Below are positions 50,670 to 59,090 of a stretch of DNA of 64,000 bases, piece after piece; the first letter of the stretch is position 1, and each line of letters opens with the position of its first letter. The DNA lies in NCBI RefSeq assembly GCF_022678645.1, contig NZ_JALBWV010000042.1, positions 1 to 64,000 of the forward strand, given 5' to 3'. The translations under genes were made by a program, and so were the position numbers. Origin of the DNA: Saccharopolyspora soli. GTDB taxonomy: Bacteria; Actinomycetota; Actinomycetes; Mycobacteriales; Pseudonocardiaceae. Below the pieces are notes generated by a model. It was given only the letters and a program-made list of their open reading frames with translations. It had not been told where the DNA came from and did not search any database.

Positions 50670-52232
50670 ATGTCGCCGACCTGGTGGCGTGATGCAGTCG
50701 TTTACCAGATCTACGTCCGAAGCTTCGCCGATGACGACGGTGACGGCCTGGGCGACCTGGCCGGGGTGCGCGCCCGGTTGCCGCACCTGGTGCGGCTGGG
50801 CGTCGACGCGGTCTGGCTGACCCCGTTCTACCCCTCGCCGATGGCCGACGGCGGCTACGACGTGGCCGACTACTGCGACGTGGACCCGACGTTCGGCACC
50901 CTGGCCGACTTCGACGCCCTGTTGGCGCACGCCCATTCGCTCGGACTGCGGGTGTTGGTGGATGTGGTGCCCAACCACACCTCCGACCAGCACCCGTGGT
51001 TCGCGGAAGCGCTGGCGGCCGCCTCCGGTGACGTCGCGCGGGACCGGTACGTGATCCGGGACGGTCGTGGCGCGGACGGCGAACTGCCGCCCAACGACTG
51101 GGAATCCGTCTTCGGCGGTCCGGCGTGGACCAGGCTCGACGACGGCCAGTGGTACCTGCACCTGTTCGCCCCGCAACAGCCCGACCTCAACTGGCGAAAC
51201 CAGCAGGTGCGCGCGGACTTCCGGAAGGTGCTCAAGTTCTGGCTGGACCGCGGTGTCGACGGGTTCCGGATCGACGTCGCGCACGGCATGATCAAGCACC
51301 CGGACCTGCCGGACACCGGGCGGCACAAGCAGATCTCCCTGCTCGGGCGAGGTGAACTGCCGTACTTCGACCAGGACGAGGTGCACGAGATCTACCGCGA
51401 CTGGCGCCAGCTGTTCGACTCCTACCAGGGCGCGCGCATCGGGGTGGCGGAGGCGTGGGCGTCGACCAGCGAGCGGCTGGCGCGCTACGTCCGAGCTGAC
51501 GAACTGCACCAAGCGTTCAACTTCGCGCTGCTGGAGGCGCCGTGGTCGGCGGCGGATTTCCGGACCGTGGTGGACGAATCGCTGGCCACCACCGCCCAGG
51601 TGGGCGCGACCACGACGTGGGTGCTCGGCAACCACGACGTGCAGCGGCCGGTGACCCGCTACGGCGACGGCGAGCTGGGTGCGCGGCGAGCCCGCGCGGC
51701 GGCGTTGTTCAGCTTCGCGCTGCCCGGCTCGGTTTACGTCTACCAGGGAGAGGAACTCGGGCTGCCCGAAGTCTTGAACCTGCCCGACGACGCCCGGCAG
51801 GACCCGATCTGGGAGCGCTCCGGCCGCACCGAGCTGGGCCGCGACGGCTGCCGGGTGCCGATGCCGTGGTCCGGCGCGCACCCGCCGTTCGGCTTCAGCT
51901 CAGCGGCGAGTTGGCTACCGGTGCCAGGGGAGTGGGCGCAGCTGACCGTCGCCGCGCAAAGTGCCCGCGACGACTCGGTGTTGCGCACCTACCGCGACGC
52001 TTTGGCTCTGCGGCGGGAAAACCCCGCGCTCGGTGATGGTGCGTTGCAGTGGTTGGACGCGCCCGAAGGGGTGCTGGCCTTCCGCCGGGAGCCGGGCTTC
52101 GCGTGCGCCACGAACTTCGGTGCGTCGCCGGTCGAACTCGACCTGCCAGGCCGCTTGCTCTGCCGCAGCGACGCCGCCTCGGACTGGGACGGGGTGCTGC
52201 CCGGAGCGACAACTGCGTGGTTGGGCTCGTGA
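50670..52232 (+). CDS. aglA: Alpha-glucosidase (GH13, oligo-1,6-glucosidase-like)
   Basis: ATG 50670 with AAGGAG upstream gives 520 residues without a signal peptide. GH13 regions are complete: WWRDAVVYQIYVRSFAD, VDVVPNHTSDQHPWF, GFRIDVAHG with nucleophile D202, VAEAW with acid E261, and LGNHDVQR with D323. It hydrolyses maltose-type oligosaccharides in the cytosol. Adjacent LacI and ABC genes complete an uptake-and-cleavage unit. The symbol follows Streptomyces usage. Confidence 0.9.
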   Translation: MSPTWWRDAVVYQIYVRSFADDDGDGLGDLAGVRARLPHLVRLGVDAVWLTPFYPSPMADGGYDVADYCDVDPTFGTLADFDALLAHAHSLGLRVLVDVVPNHTSDQHPWFAEALAAASGDVARDRYVIRDGRGADGELPPNDWESVFGGPAWTRLDDGQWYLHLFAPQQPDLNWRNQQVRADFRKVLKFWLDRGVDGFRIDVAHGMIKHPDLPDTGRHKQISLLGRGELPYFDQDEVHEIYRDWRQLFDSYQGARIGVAEAWASTSERLARYVRADELHQAFNFALLEAPWSAADFRTVVDESLATTAQVGATTTWVLGNHDVQRPVTRYGDGELGARRARAAALFSFALPGSVYVYQGEELGLPEVLNLPDDARQDPIWERSGRTELGRDGCRVPMPWSGAHPPFGFSSAASWLPVPGEWAQLTVAAQSARDDSVLRTYRDALALRRENPALGDGALQWLDAPEGVLAFRREPGFACATNFGASPVELDLPGRLLCRSDAASDWDGVLPGATTAWLGS

Positions 52233-52264
52233 GTGCGAAACCGCGCTCCAACCCGGTTGCGCAC
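52233..52264. terminator. Hairpin directly after aglA (hairpin repeat family 2, copy 2)
   Basis: GTGCG-a-AACCG pairs with CGGTT-g-CGCAC with a single internal mismatch. It starts at the base after the aglA stop codon. Sequence GAGTGCG-AACCG...CCGGTTGCGCAC is shared with the hairpin after sucB. Confidence 0.6.
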
Positions 52265-52309
52265 CAAGGAGCTCGTCCACGGTGTGCCTTTCGTGCACCG
52301 AGTGCATGA

Positions 52310-53068
52310 TCACATCTCCAGCCATTCCCGCCAGGTTGGGCCTGGGGCTGGCTGGTCCGGGAGGGTCAATGCGCCCGCGCGGAATGCCTTTCCGAGGGCT
52401 CCCGGGACGTGCAACGGGAACGTGGCTCGGCGTCGGCCTCGCGCCGCCAGCCAGGTGTTGGCCAGTTCCTGGACGGTCAGCACCTCGGGGCCGCAGACGT
52501 TCGCGATCTCCTTGGTCGGGCCGTTGGCGAAGTGTTCGGCCACCCGGCTGGCCACCACCGCGGTGTCGACCGGCTGGCCGGGGACCTTCGACGGCACCGG
52601 CATCACGGGGAGCCGGGCGGCTATCCCCAGCACCATGTCGATCGCCGGGTAGAACTGCGTGGCTCGGACGATCGACCACGGCACACCGCCGCGCACGTGT
52701 TCCTCGGCGGCCAGCTTCTGCTTGAAGTACTTCCACGGAATGGCGTCGATGCCCACGATCGACACGTACAGCAGGTGCTCGACCCCGGCTCGCCGCGCCG
52801 CCTCGCCGAGCCGCCGGGTGCCGTCCACATCGGTCTGCTGCGTGTACTTGCCCCGGTACGGGCTGGATGCCAGGTGCGCGATCGCGTCGACGTCACCGAC
52901 CGCGTGTTCCAGGCCCTCGCCGGTGGCCAGATCCGCCCGCCGCCAGGCCGTGACCCCCTCCGGAGCCGGGCGACGACTCATCCGCACCACTTCGTGCCCG
53001 GCCTCGCGCAGTACCGGAACGACCTGTTGCCCCAACATCCCGGTAGCCCCGGTGACGAGAATCCGCAT
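52310..53068 (-). CDS. NmrA-like NAD(P)-binding SDR protein
   Basis: The 252-residue protein starts MRILVTGATGMLGQQVVPVL, a Rossmann nucleotide-binding motif of the atypical SDR (NmrA/NAD(P)H-binding) group. HLLYVSIVGIDAIPWKYFKQKLAAEE contains the Tyr-x3-Lys-like pair. Two adjacent ATGs exist; the second, at 53068, has better spacing from GGAGG. Such proteins are redox sensors or isomerases, and the substrate is unknown. Confidence 0.85.
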   Translation of the reverse strand: MRILVTGATGMLGQQVVPVLREAGHEVVRMSRRPAPEGVTAWRRADLATGEGLEHAVGDVDAIAHLASSPYRGKYTQQTDVDGTRRLGEAARRAGVEHLLYVSIVGIDAIPWKYFKQKLAAEEHVRGGVPWSIVRATQFYPAIDMVLGIAARLPVMPVPSKVPGQPVDTAVVASRVAEHFANGPTKEIANVCGPEVLTVQELANTWLAARGRRRATFPLHVPGALGKAFRAGALTLPDQPAPGPTWREWLEM

Positions 53069-53131
53069 CATGTCCTCCTGTCCGTCGCAGACAGGACGAA
53101 ACGCCCACCGCTGATGTGACAGCGACGCAGA

Positions 53132-53163
53132 ACGGCCCGCTCGCCATCGGGCGAACGGGCCGT
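53132..53163 (-). terminator. Terminator after asnB
   Basis: ACGGCCCG-c-TCGCC pairs with GGCGA-a-CGGGCCGT around a four-base loop. It is 13 bases downstream of the asnB stop codon on the minus strand, without a T tract. Confidence 0.65.
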
Positions 53164-53176
53164 CTCGCGGACTCGG

Positions 53177-55105
53177 TCAGAGTCGAACCGGGTAGTGCGG
53201 CTCGGGGACCTCGGGGGACAGGCGGCCCTCGATGAAGATCGCGTGCCACAGCATGAACACCAGCAGCGCCCACAGGCGGCGGCTGTGGTCCAACACCCCG
53301 GAGCGGTGCTCCTCCAGCAACTGCAGCACCGCCGTGCGGTTGAGCAGGTGATCCGTCTGCGACTGCTGAACGATGTTGCGCGCCCAGTCGTGCATCTCGT
53401 CGCGCAGCCAGTGCTTGATCGGCACCGGGAACCCGAGCTTGCGCCGGTTGAGCACGTGCGCGGGCACCACCTGGGTCAACGCCTGGCGCAGCGCGTACTT
53501 GGTGGTCTCCCGAGTGATCTTCTGCTCCAGCGGGACGGTGCTGGCGATCCGGAACACCTCCGGGTCCAGGAACGGCACCCGCAGCTCCAGGGAGTTGGCC
53601 ATGGTCATCTTGTCGGCCTTGACCAGGATGTCGCCGCGCAGCCAGGTGAACAGGTCCACGTGCTGCATCCGGGTCACCGGGTCCCAGCTCGTCGAGGTGC
53701 GGTACGGACCAGCCGTGACGTCCTTGTGCGACACCCCCGGATCGAAGCTGCGCATCACGCTGCGCAGCTGATCGTCCCGGAAGATGCGCGCGTTGCCGTA
53801 GTAGCGCTCCTCCAAGCTCAGCGCGCCGCGCCGCAGCAGGTCCTTGCCGCGCACCCCCTCCGGGATCGCGGTCGACACCCGGCCCATCGCCTTGCGCAGC
53901 GTTCCCGGCACCTTCTCGAACGGCGCCAGCGACAGCGGCTCGCGGTAGATCGTGTAGCCGCCGAACAACTCGTCGGCGCCTTCCCCGGAAAGCACCACCT
54001 TGACGTGCTGGCGGGCCTCCCTGGCAATGAACCACAGCGGCACCAGCGCCGGGTCGGCCACCGGGTCGTCCAGGTACCAGACGATCAGCGGCAGGGTTTG
54101 CATCATCTCCTCGGCGGAGACGGTGCGGACCACGTGCTTGACGCCGATCGCCGCCGCCGACTCGGCAGCCACGTCCACCTCCGAGTAGCCCTGCCGCTCG
54201 AAACCGGTGGTGAAGGTGATCAGGTTCGGGTTGTGCTCCTTGGCCAGCGCCGCGATCGCCGTGGAGTCGATGCCACCGGAGAGGAACGATCCGACGGTGA
54301 CGTCCGCGCGCATGTGCTTGGCCACCGAGTCGCGCATCACATCGACGATCTCGTTGTGCAGCCGTCGCGCGTCGGAGTCGGTGTTGACCGGCCGCGAGTG
54401 GAAGTTCGGCTGGAAGTACCGCTCGGTGACCAGCTGGCCGCCGGGGGCGACGGTGAACGACGTGCCCGACTCGATGCGGCGGACCTGCCGGTGCAGCGAC
54501 TCCGGCTCCGGCACGTACTGCAGCACCAGGTAGTGCTGCAACGCCTTGTGGTCCAGCTCCTCGGCGATCCGCAGCGTGTTGGCCAGGCTAAGCAGGCTCT
54601 TCTTCTCGCTGGCGAAGGCCACCCCGCCCGGTCCGGCGGCGTAGAACAGCGGCTTGATGCCGAACGGGTCCCGCGCGCCGAACACCACGCGGCGCTCGCG
54701 GTCCCAGATCAGGAACGCGAACATGCCGCGCAGCCGACCGACCATCGAAGTGCCCAGGTAGTGGTAGGCGGCGACGATCACCTCGGTGTCGCCGTCGGTG
54801 CTGAACCGGGCCCCGAACCGCTCGATCAGCTCGGCGCGCAGCTCCAGGTAGTTGTAGATCTCACCGTTGAAGATGATGGTGTAGCGCCCCGGTGTTTCCG
54901 GTGGACCCCACACCAGCGGCTGGTGCGAATGCTCCAGGTCGATGATCGACAGCCGGTTGAAGCCGAAGACGACCTCACCGCCGTGCCAGGTGTCGCTCTC
55001 GTCCGGTCCTCGGTGTCGTTGACACGGCAGCGCGTTGGCCACGGCGTTAACGGCATAACCGGCGGTCTCTTCGGTGGGACAGATAAGTCCAAGCAGGCCG
55101 CACAC
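53177..55105 (-). CDS. asnB: Asparagine synthase (glutamine-hydrolysing)
   Basis: GTG 55105 is followed by TGC, so after removal of the first residue Cys becomes the N-terminal nucleophile, as required for class II amidotransferases. The 642-residue protein has CQRHRGPDESDTW and IIFNGEIYNYLELR in the glutaminase half. GSFLSGGIDSTAIAAL (ATP pyrophosphatase loop) and SGEGADELFGGY are in the synthetase half. It makes asparagine or amidates a related cell-wall substrate; in mycobacteria this gene (Rv2201) is linked to the latter. It is divergent from ctaC. Confidence 0.93.
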   Translation of the reverse strand: MCGLLGLICPTEETAGYAVNAVANALPCQRHRGPDESDTWHGGEVVFGFNRLSIIDLEHSHQPLVWGPPETPGRYTIIFNGEIYNYLELRAELIERFGARFSTDGDTEVIVAAYHYLGTSMVGRLRGMFAFLIWDRERRVVFGARDPFGIKPLFYAAGPGGVAFASEKKSLLSLANTLRIAEELDHKALQHYLVLQYVPEPESLHRQVRRIESGTSFTVAPGGQLVTERYFQPNFHSRPVNTDSDARRLHNEIVDVMRDSVAKHMRADVTVGSFLSGGIDSTAIAALAKEHNPNLITFTTGFERQGYSEVDVAAESAAAIGVKHVVRTVSAEEMMQTLPLIVWYLDDPVADPALVPLWFIAREARQHVKVVLSGEGADELFGGYTIYREPLSLAPFEKVPGTLRKAMGRVSTAIPEGVRGKDLLRRGALSLEERYYGNARIFRDDQLRSVMRSFDPGVSHKDVTAGPYRTSTSWDPVTRMQHVDLFTWLRGDILVKADKMTMANSLELRVPFLDPEVFRIASTVPLEQKITRETTKYALRQALTQVVPAHVLNRRKLGFPVPIKHWLRDEMHDWARNIVQQSQTDHLLNRTAVLQLLEEHRSGVLDHSRRLWALLVFMLWHAIFIEGRLSPEVPEPHYPVRL

Positions 55106-55382
55106 GCGTCTGGTGCACCTCTTCGAGTCGGCGGTGTCGTCTTCAGCCCCCCAAGGCTGCGCCCCAGTATGCCGCTCGCCCGCCTGCGGCACGCGCGGGG
55201 CCGCAATCGCGATCGACGCCCCCGCAGCAGTATCGCGGCTACACCTGGGCTAGGCTCTGCGCAGGATTCCGGCGGCAGATCCCCGGTCTCGTCCTCGTGG
55301 GCGGACGGCGGGTCAACCAGGCCGCAGCGGTGAGTTTTGCACGAGGAGGCGTCGCGCAGTGGGCCTGAAGGAGGGGACCCGA

Positions 55383-56294
55383 GTGCCACGGCTGGTCAAG
55401 GTCGCTGGTTTGATCGGCCTGATTGGTGTCGCGGCAACGGGCTGCACGACCGACGAGGTCCTGCGGTTCGGCTGGCCGCAGGGTGTCACCCCGCAGGCCG
55501 ACGCGATGCGCAACCTGTGGACCTGGTCGGTGATCGCGGCACTCGCGGTGGGTGTGCTGGTGTGGGGGCTGATCTTCTGGTCGGTCGCCTTCCACCGCAA
55601 GAAGACCGAGGAGTTGCCCCGGCAGTTCCAGTACAACCTGCCGCTTGAGCTGATCTACACCGCGATCCCGTTCGTGCTCGTGGTCGTGCTGTTCTACTTC
55701 ACCGCGGTCACCCAGAACTACGTGCTGGCCAAGCCCGCCAAGCCGGACCAGACCGTGAACGTGATCTCCTTCCAGTGGAACTGGGAGTTCAACTACCCCG
55801 GTTACCGGACGCCGGACGGGCAGCCGGTCCGCACCGTGGGCAGCAGCAGCGAGATCCCGCTGCTGGTCCTGCCCACCGGGGAGCGGGTCGAGTACCACAT
55901 CAGTTCCACCGACGTCATCCACTCGTTCTTCGTGCCGGAGTTCCACTTCAAGCGGGACACCTTCCCGTACCCGCAGAAGAACGACCAGGACAACGTCTTC
56001 CAGAACACCATCGACCGCGAAGGTTCCTTCGTGGGCCGGTGCGCCGAGCTGTGCGGCACGTACCACTCGATGATGAACTTCGAGGTCCGGGCCCTGTCGC
56101 CGGACAAGTTCGACCGGTACATGCAACTGCGGACGCAGGTCAACCCGCAGACCGGCCAGCCCTACACCGCCTCGGAGGCGCTGAGCGCCATGAACTGCGG
56201 CGAGCTGTGCACGCCGCACGCGGTGACCGGCGTTCCGTTCAACACCGACCGCACCAGCGGACTTCCCTCCGGTGCGACCGGGGCGACCAGGTAG
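55383..56294 (+). CDS. ctaC: Cytochrome c oxidase subunit II
   Basis: The GTG at 55383, eight bases after AAGGAGG, gives 303 residues. The N-terminus is a lipoprotein signal with VAATGC (Cys21). Two membrane helices follow, then the cupredoxin domain with the dinuclear CuA ligands: His in STDVIHSFFVPEFH, C220-AEL-C224, H228 and M231 in CAELCGTYHSMM. It accepts electrons from the diheme QcrC in the bc1-aa3 supercomplex. ctaF follows after 42 bases. Confidence 0.95.
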   Translation: MPRLVKVAGLIGLIGVAATGCTTDEVLRFGWPQGVTPQADAMRNLWTWSVIAALAVGVLVWGLIFWSVAFHRKKTEELPRQFQYNLPLELIYTAIPFVLVVVLFYFTAVTQNYVLAKPAKPDQTVNVISFQWNWEFNYPGYRTPDGQPVRTVGSSSEIPLLVLPTGERVEYHISSTDVIHSFFVPEFHFKRDTFPYPQKNDQDNVFQNTIDREGSFVGRCAELCGTYHSMMNFEVRALSPDKFDRYMQLRTQVNPQTGQPYTASEALSAMNCGELCTPHAVTGVPFNTDRTSGLPSGATGATR

Positions 56295-56336
56295 GGGTGC
56301 CCTCGACAGGGCGCAAGGCGTGAGAGCGAGGACTCC

Positions 56337-56732
56337 ATGAAGGTCGAATCCAAGATCTTCAACTTCATCACCATCTTCTTCTTCCTGTCCGCGATCGTGT
56401 ACGGGGTCTGGTCCAGGGAGCCGGTGGGCACCGTGGCGCTGATCCTGGTCGGCGGGCTGTCCCTGATCATCGGCAGCTACTTCTCGTTCGTGGCCCGCCG
56501 CATCGAGGAACGGCCGGAGGACAACCCGGACGCCGAGATCAGCGACGGAGCCGGTGAGATGGGCTTCTTCAGCCCCGGCAGCTACTGGCCGGTGGGCCTG
56601 GCCGCGGCCGCCGCCTTCACCGGTGTCGCGCTGGCGTTCTTCCACGTGTGGATGATCGTGATCGCCGTCGGCATCGTGCTGATCATGGTCGCTGGCCTGG
56701 TGTTCGAGTACCACACCGGTCAGAACCACTGA
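56337..56732 (+). CDS. ctaF: Cytochrome c oxidase subunit IV (actinobacterial)
   Basis: The 131-residue protein has four membrane helices: FNFITIFFFLSAIVYGVW, GTVALILVGGLSLIIGSYFSF, a YWPVGLAAAAAFTGVALAFF segment and IVIAVGIVLIMVAGLVFEY. It is the small actinobacterial-specific subunit of the aa3 oxidase, always next to ctaC. A strong terminator lies 15 bases beyond its stop codon. Confidence 0.93.
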   Translation: MKVESKIFNFITIFFFLSAIVYGVWSREPVGTVALILVGGLSLIIGSYFSFVARRIEERPEDNPDAEISDGAGEMGFFSPGSYWPVGLAAAAAFTGVALAFFHVWMIVIAVGIVLIMVAGLVFEYHTGQNH

Positions 56733-56747
56733 CGATCGACATCGCTG

Positions 56748-56782
56748 GCAGGCCCCCGAGCCACCCGGGCTCGGGGGCCTGC
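56748..56782 (+). terminator. Terminator of ctaC-ctaF
   Basis: GCAGGCCCCCGAGCC at 56748-56762 pairs perfectly with GGCTCGGGGGCCTGC at 56768-56782; TGCGGTTT follows. Confidence 0.88.
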
Positions 56783-57034
56783 TGCGGTTTAATGCCTTGT
56801 CGTGCACTCGTTTTGCATGGCGGTGCGGGTGGCGCGGAACCTCAGAGGCCGTCTCGCTGTGGGATCCCCGACATCATGTATGTCCGATACACCACGTCGG
56901 GGCTGTCCTCGCGAGACACCCTCTGAGAACCCGCGGCGGTGCGAGCTGCGTAGGTGGGCCAAGCGGCTGCGCCGCTTTAAAGACAACCGCATAGGATCTT
57001 TTCCAGTGCCGTGCCGCAGCAGGAGGTTCTTGTC

Positions 57035-57319
57035 GTGATCACCGCGATCGTGCTGATCCAGACCGCCGCCGACCGCCTCGCCGAGGCGGCCCAGGAGATC
57101 GCCGACCTCGACGGCGTCGACGAGGTCTACTCCTGCGCTGGCGACGTAGACCTGATCGCGCTGCTGCGGGTGTCCCGCCACGAAGACCTGGCCGACATCG
57201 TGCCGGGCCGGATCAACAAGGTCGAAGGCGTTCTCGGCACGGACACGCACATCGCGTTCCGCTCCTACTCCCGCAGGGACACCGAGGCAGCCTTCTCCAT
57301 CGGCCTCGAAGACGCGTAG
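57035..57319 (+). CDS. Stand-alone Lrp/AsnC ligand-binding (RAM) domain protein
   Basis: GTG 57035, nine bases after GGAGG, gives a 94-residue protein. It consists only of a RAM domain: ITAIVLIQTAADRLAEAAQEIADLDGVDEVYSCAGDVDLIALLRV, then GVLGTDTHIAFRSYSR. There is no helix-turn-helix, so it cannot bind DNA alone. Such SraA-like proteins may bind amino acids or modulate full-length Lrp proteins. It converges on trpD, suggesting a possible amino-acid-sensing link. Confidence 0.87.
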   Translation: MITAIVLIQTAADRLAEAAQEIADLDGVDEVYSCAGDVDLIALLRVSRHEDLADIVPGRINKVEGVLGTDTHIAFRSYSRRDTEAAFSIGLEDA

Positions 57320-57333
57320 CAGGGCGCGCTGGT

Positions 57334-58392
57334 TCAGGCGCCCAGTTGGGTGCGCAGGGCTGTCGAGCGCGTCGCCCAGCGGTCGAGGAGGTCGGCCGCG
57401 GCACCGGAGTCGATCGCGTTCGCGGCCCGCTGCAGACCGGCGCTGAGCTGGCCGCTGAGATCGGTTCCGGGCCCGTCGTAGGCAGCGGTCGCACCGGCCG
57501 CGTTGATCAGCACAGCGTCTCGCACGGGGCCCTTGGCGCCCGCCAGGAGGTCGTGGACGACCTTCGCGTTGACCGCCGCATCGCCGCCCTGCAGATCTTC
57601 CGGGCTGCTGTACGCGATGCCGAACTCCTGCGGGTCGATCCGGTCTTCGCGAACCGTGCCGTCATGCACGGCCCACACCGTGCTGCTCGTGGTGGTGGTG
57701 ATCTCGTCCATGCCGTCGTCGCCGCACACGACCAGCGCGGAGCAGCCGCGGGCGGCGAACACCTCGGCCATCACCGGCGCCATCCGGCGGTCGGCGCAGC
57801 CGATCAGCCCGGCGGCCGGGCGTGCTGGGTTGGTCAGCGGGCCCAGGAGGTTGAACGCGGTCGGGATGCCGATCTCGCGCCGCGGCCCGCCGGTGTACTT
57901 GAACGCCGGGTGGAACACCGGCGCGAAGCAGAACCCGATGCCCACCTCCTCGACGCAGCGCCGCACGCCCTCCGGCTTCAGATCGATGGCGACGCCTAGT
58001 TCCTCCAGCACATCGGCGGTGCCGCACTTCGACGACGCCGCCCGGTTGCCGTGCTTGACCACCGTGATCCCGGAGGCGGCGAGCACGATCGCGGTCATGG
58101 TGGAGATGTTCACGCTGCCGGAGCGGTCGCCGCCGGTGCCGACGACGTCCACCGCGCGCTGGGTGATCTCCAACGGCCTGGCGTGCGCGAGCATGGCGTC
58201 GGCCATCCCGCGGACCTCGGCGGGGGTCTCGCCCTTGGCGCGCAGGGCGACCACGAACGCCGCGATCCGCGCCGGGGTGGCCTCACCGGACATGATCAGG
58301 TCCATCGCCCAGGTGGTGTCCGCCGCGGTGAGGTCCTCGCCCGCGACGAGGCTGCTCAGCAGTCCCGCCCAGTTTCCCGCCGTGGTTGCCAC
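57334..58392 (-). CDS. trpD: Anthranilate phosphoribosyltransferase
   Basis: TrpD joins anthranilate and PRPP in tryptophan synthesis. The 352-residue protein has the PRPP loop DVVGTGGDRSGSVNISTM, VKHGNRAASSKCGTADVLEELGV and FAPVFHPAFKYTGGPRREIGI. The GTG start follows GGAG by eight bases. No other trp genes are present; the isolated trpD next to the qcr-cta genes is the actinobacterial arrangement (Rv2192c). Confidence 0.95.
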   Translation of the reverse strand: MATTAGNWAGLLSSLVAGEDLTAADTTWAMDLIMSGEATPARIAAFVVALRAKGETPAEVRGMADAMLAHARPLEITQRAVDVVGTGGDRSGSVNISTMTAIVLAASGITVVKHGNRAASSKCGTADVLEELGVAIDLKPEGVRRCVEEVGIGFCFAPVFHPAFKYTGGPRREIGIPTAFNLLGPLTNPARPAAGLIGCADRRMAPVMAEVFAARGCSALVVCGDDGMDEITTTTSSTVWAVHDGTVREDRIDPQEFGIAYSSPEDLQGGDAAVNAKVVHDLLAGAKGPVRDAVLINAAGATAAYDGPGTDLSGQLSAGLQRAANAIDSGAAADLLDRWATRSTALRTQLGA

Positions 58393-58572
58393 GATCTTCG
58401 CTCCGTCGTTAGAAAGCGCTGTCAGCCGCGTGTGCGGTGCGGGATCCGGCGAGCACCGCTGGGAGTCCTCGGACCTCCAGGTGCGCTCAGTCCCGACGCC
58501 GTGCCCCGGACACGCGCGGCTCCACGGTTCCGCATACCCGCGCCGCTGTGCAAATCATCCCGCAATGCCCGT

Positions 58573-58980
58573 TCAGGCCGGTACTGGATTACCTCGGGAG
58601 CGCAGCACCTCGGCCACCGTCTCGGCCGCGGCCAGCGGGTCGAGCGGGTGGACCAGCACCGCGTCGGCCTGGGACCAGGTCGCCAGCCAACGGTCGTCCT
58701 TGCGCCGCACCGCGACCACCACCGGCGGGCACTGCCGGATCTCGTTCTTCAGCTGCCGCGACACACCCATGCCACCGGTGGGCTGCGCCTCGCCGTCCAG
58801 GATGACCAGGTCCACATGCCCGGCGTCGACCTCGCTGAGCACGTCGGCGACCGTGCCGACCTCGATGTAGTGCAACCGACCCAGATCGGGGGCCGGGCGC
58901 CGCCCGATGGCTGTGATGATCGACTCCCGAACCTCGGGGCGATGGCTGAACACGAGAACGTTCGTGGTCGGTGTGCTCAT
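58573..58980 (-). CDS. Degenerate response-regulator receiver protein
   Basis: The 135-residue protein has the receiver fold: NVLVFSHRPEVRESIITAIGR, the phosphorylation-site-like aspartate in VDLVILDGEAQPTGGMG, and PPVVVAVRRKDDRW. The usual Lys-Pro at the fifth strand is His-Pro (LVHPLDPL) and the acidic pocket at the first strand reads FSHR instead of DD. No output domain follows. It is probably a pseudo-receiver that does not phosphorylate normally. It lies between trpD and the ctaE region. Confidence 0.8.
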   Translation of the reverse strand: MSTPTTNVLVFSHRPEVRESIITAIGRRPAPDLGRLHYIEVGTVADVLSEVDAGHVDLVILDGEAQPTGGMGVSRQLKNEIRQCPPVVVAVRRKDDRWLATWSQADAVLVHPLDPLAAAETVAEVLRSRGNPVPA

Positions 58981-59090
58981 CACTGGCTCCTCAGTGCGCT
59001 GCGGGACACCCGCACCCGGTCGGCTGGCACGAACAACTTCGCATGCTATCGGTCCGAACGGGGTGAACCGCAGGCGCCCACGCGAATTGA

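Noticed and set aside
58393..58572. Possible small gene between trpD and the pseudo-receiver gene
   Set aside because: Open frames here are arginine/proline-rich with no start signal; treated as intergenic.
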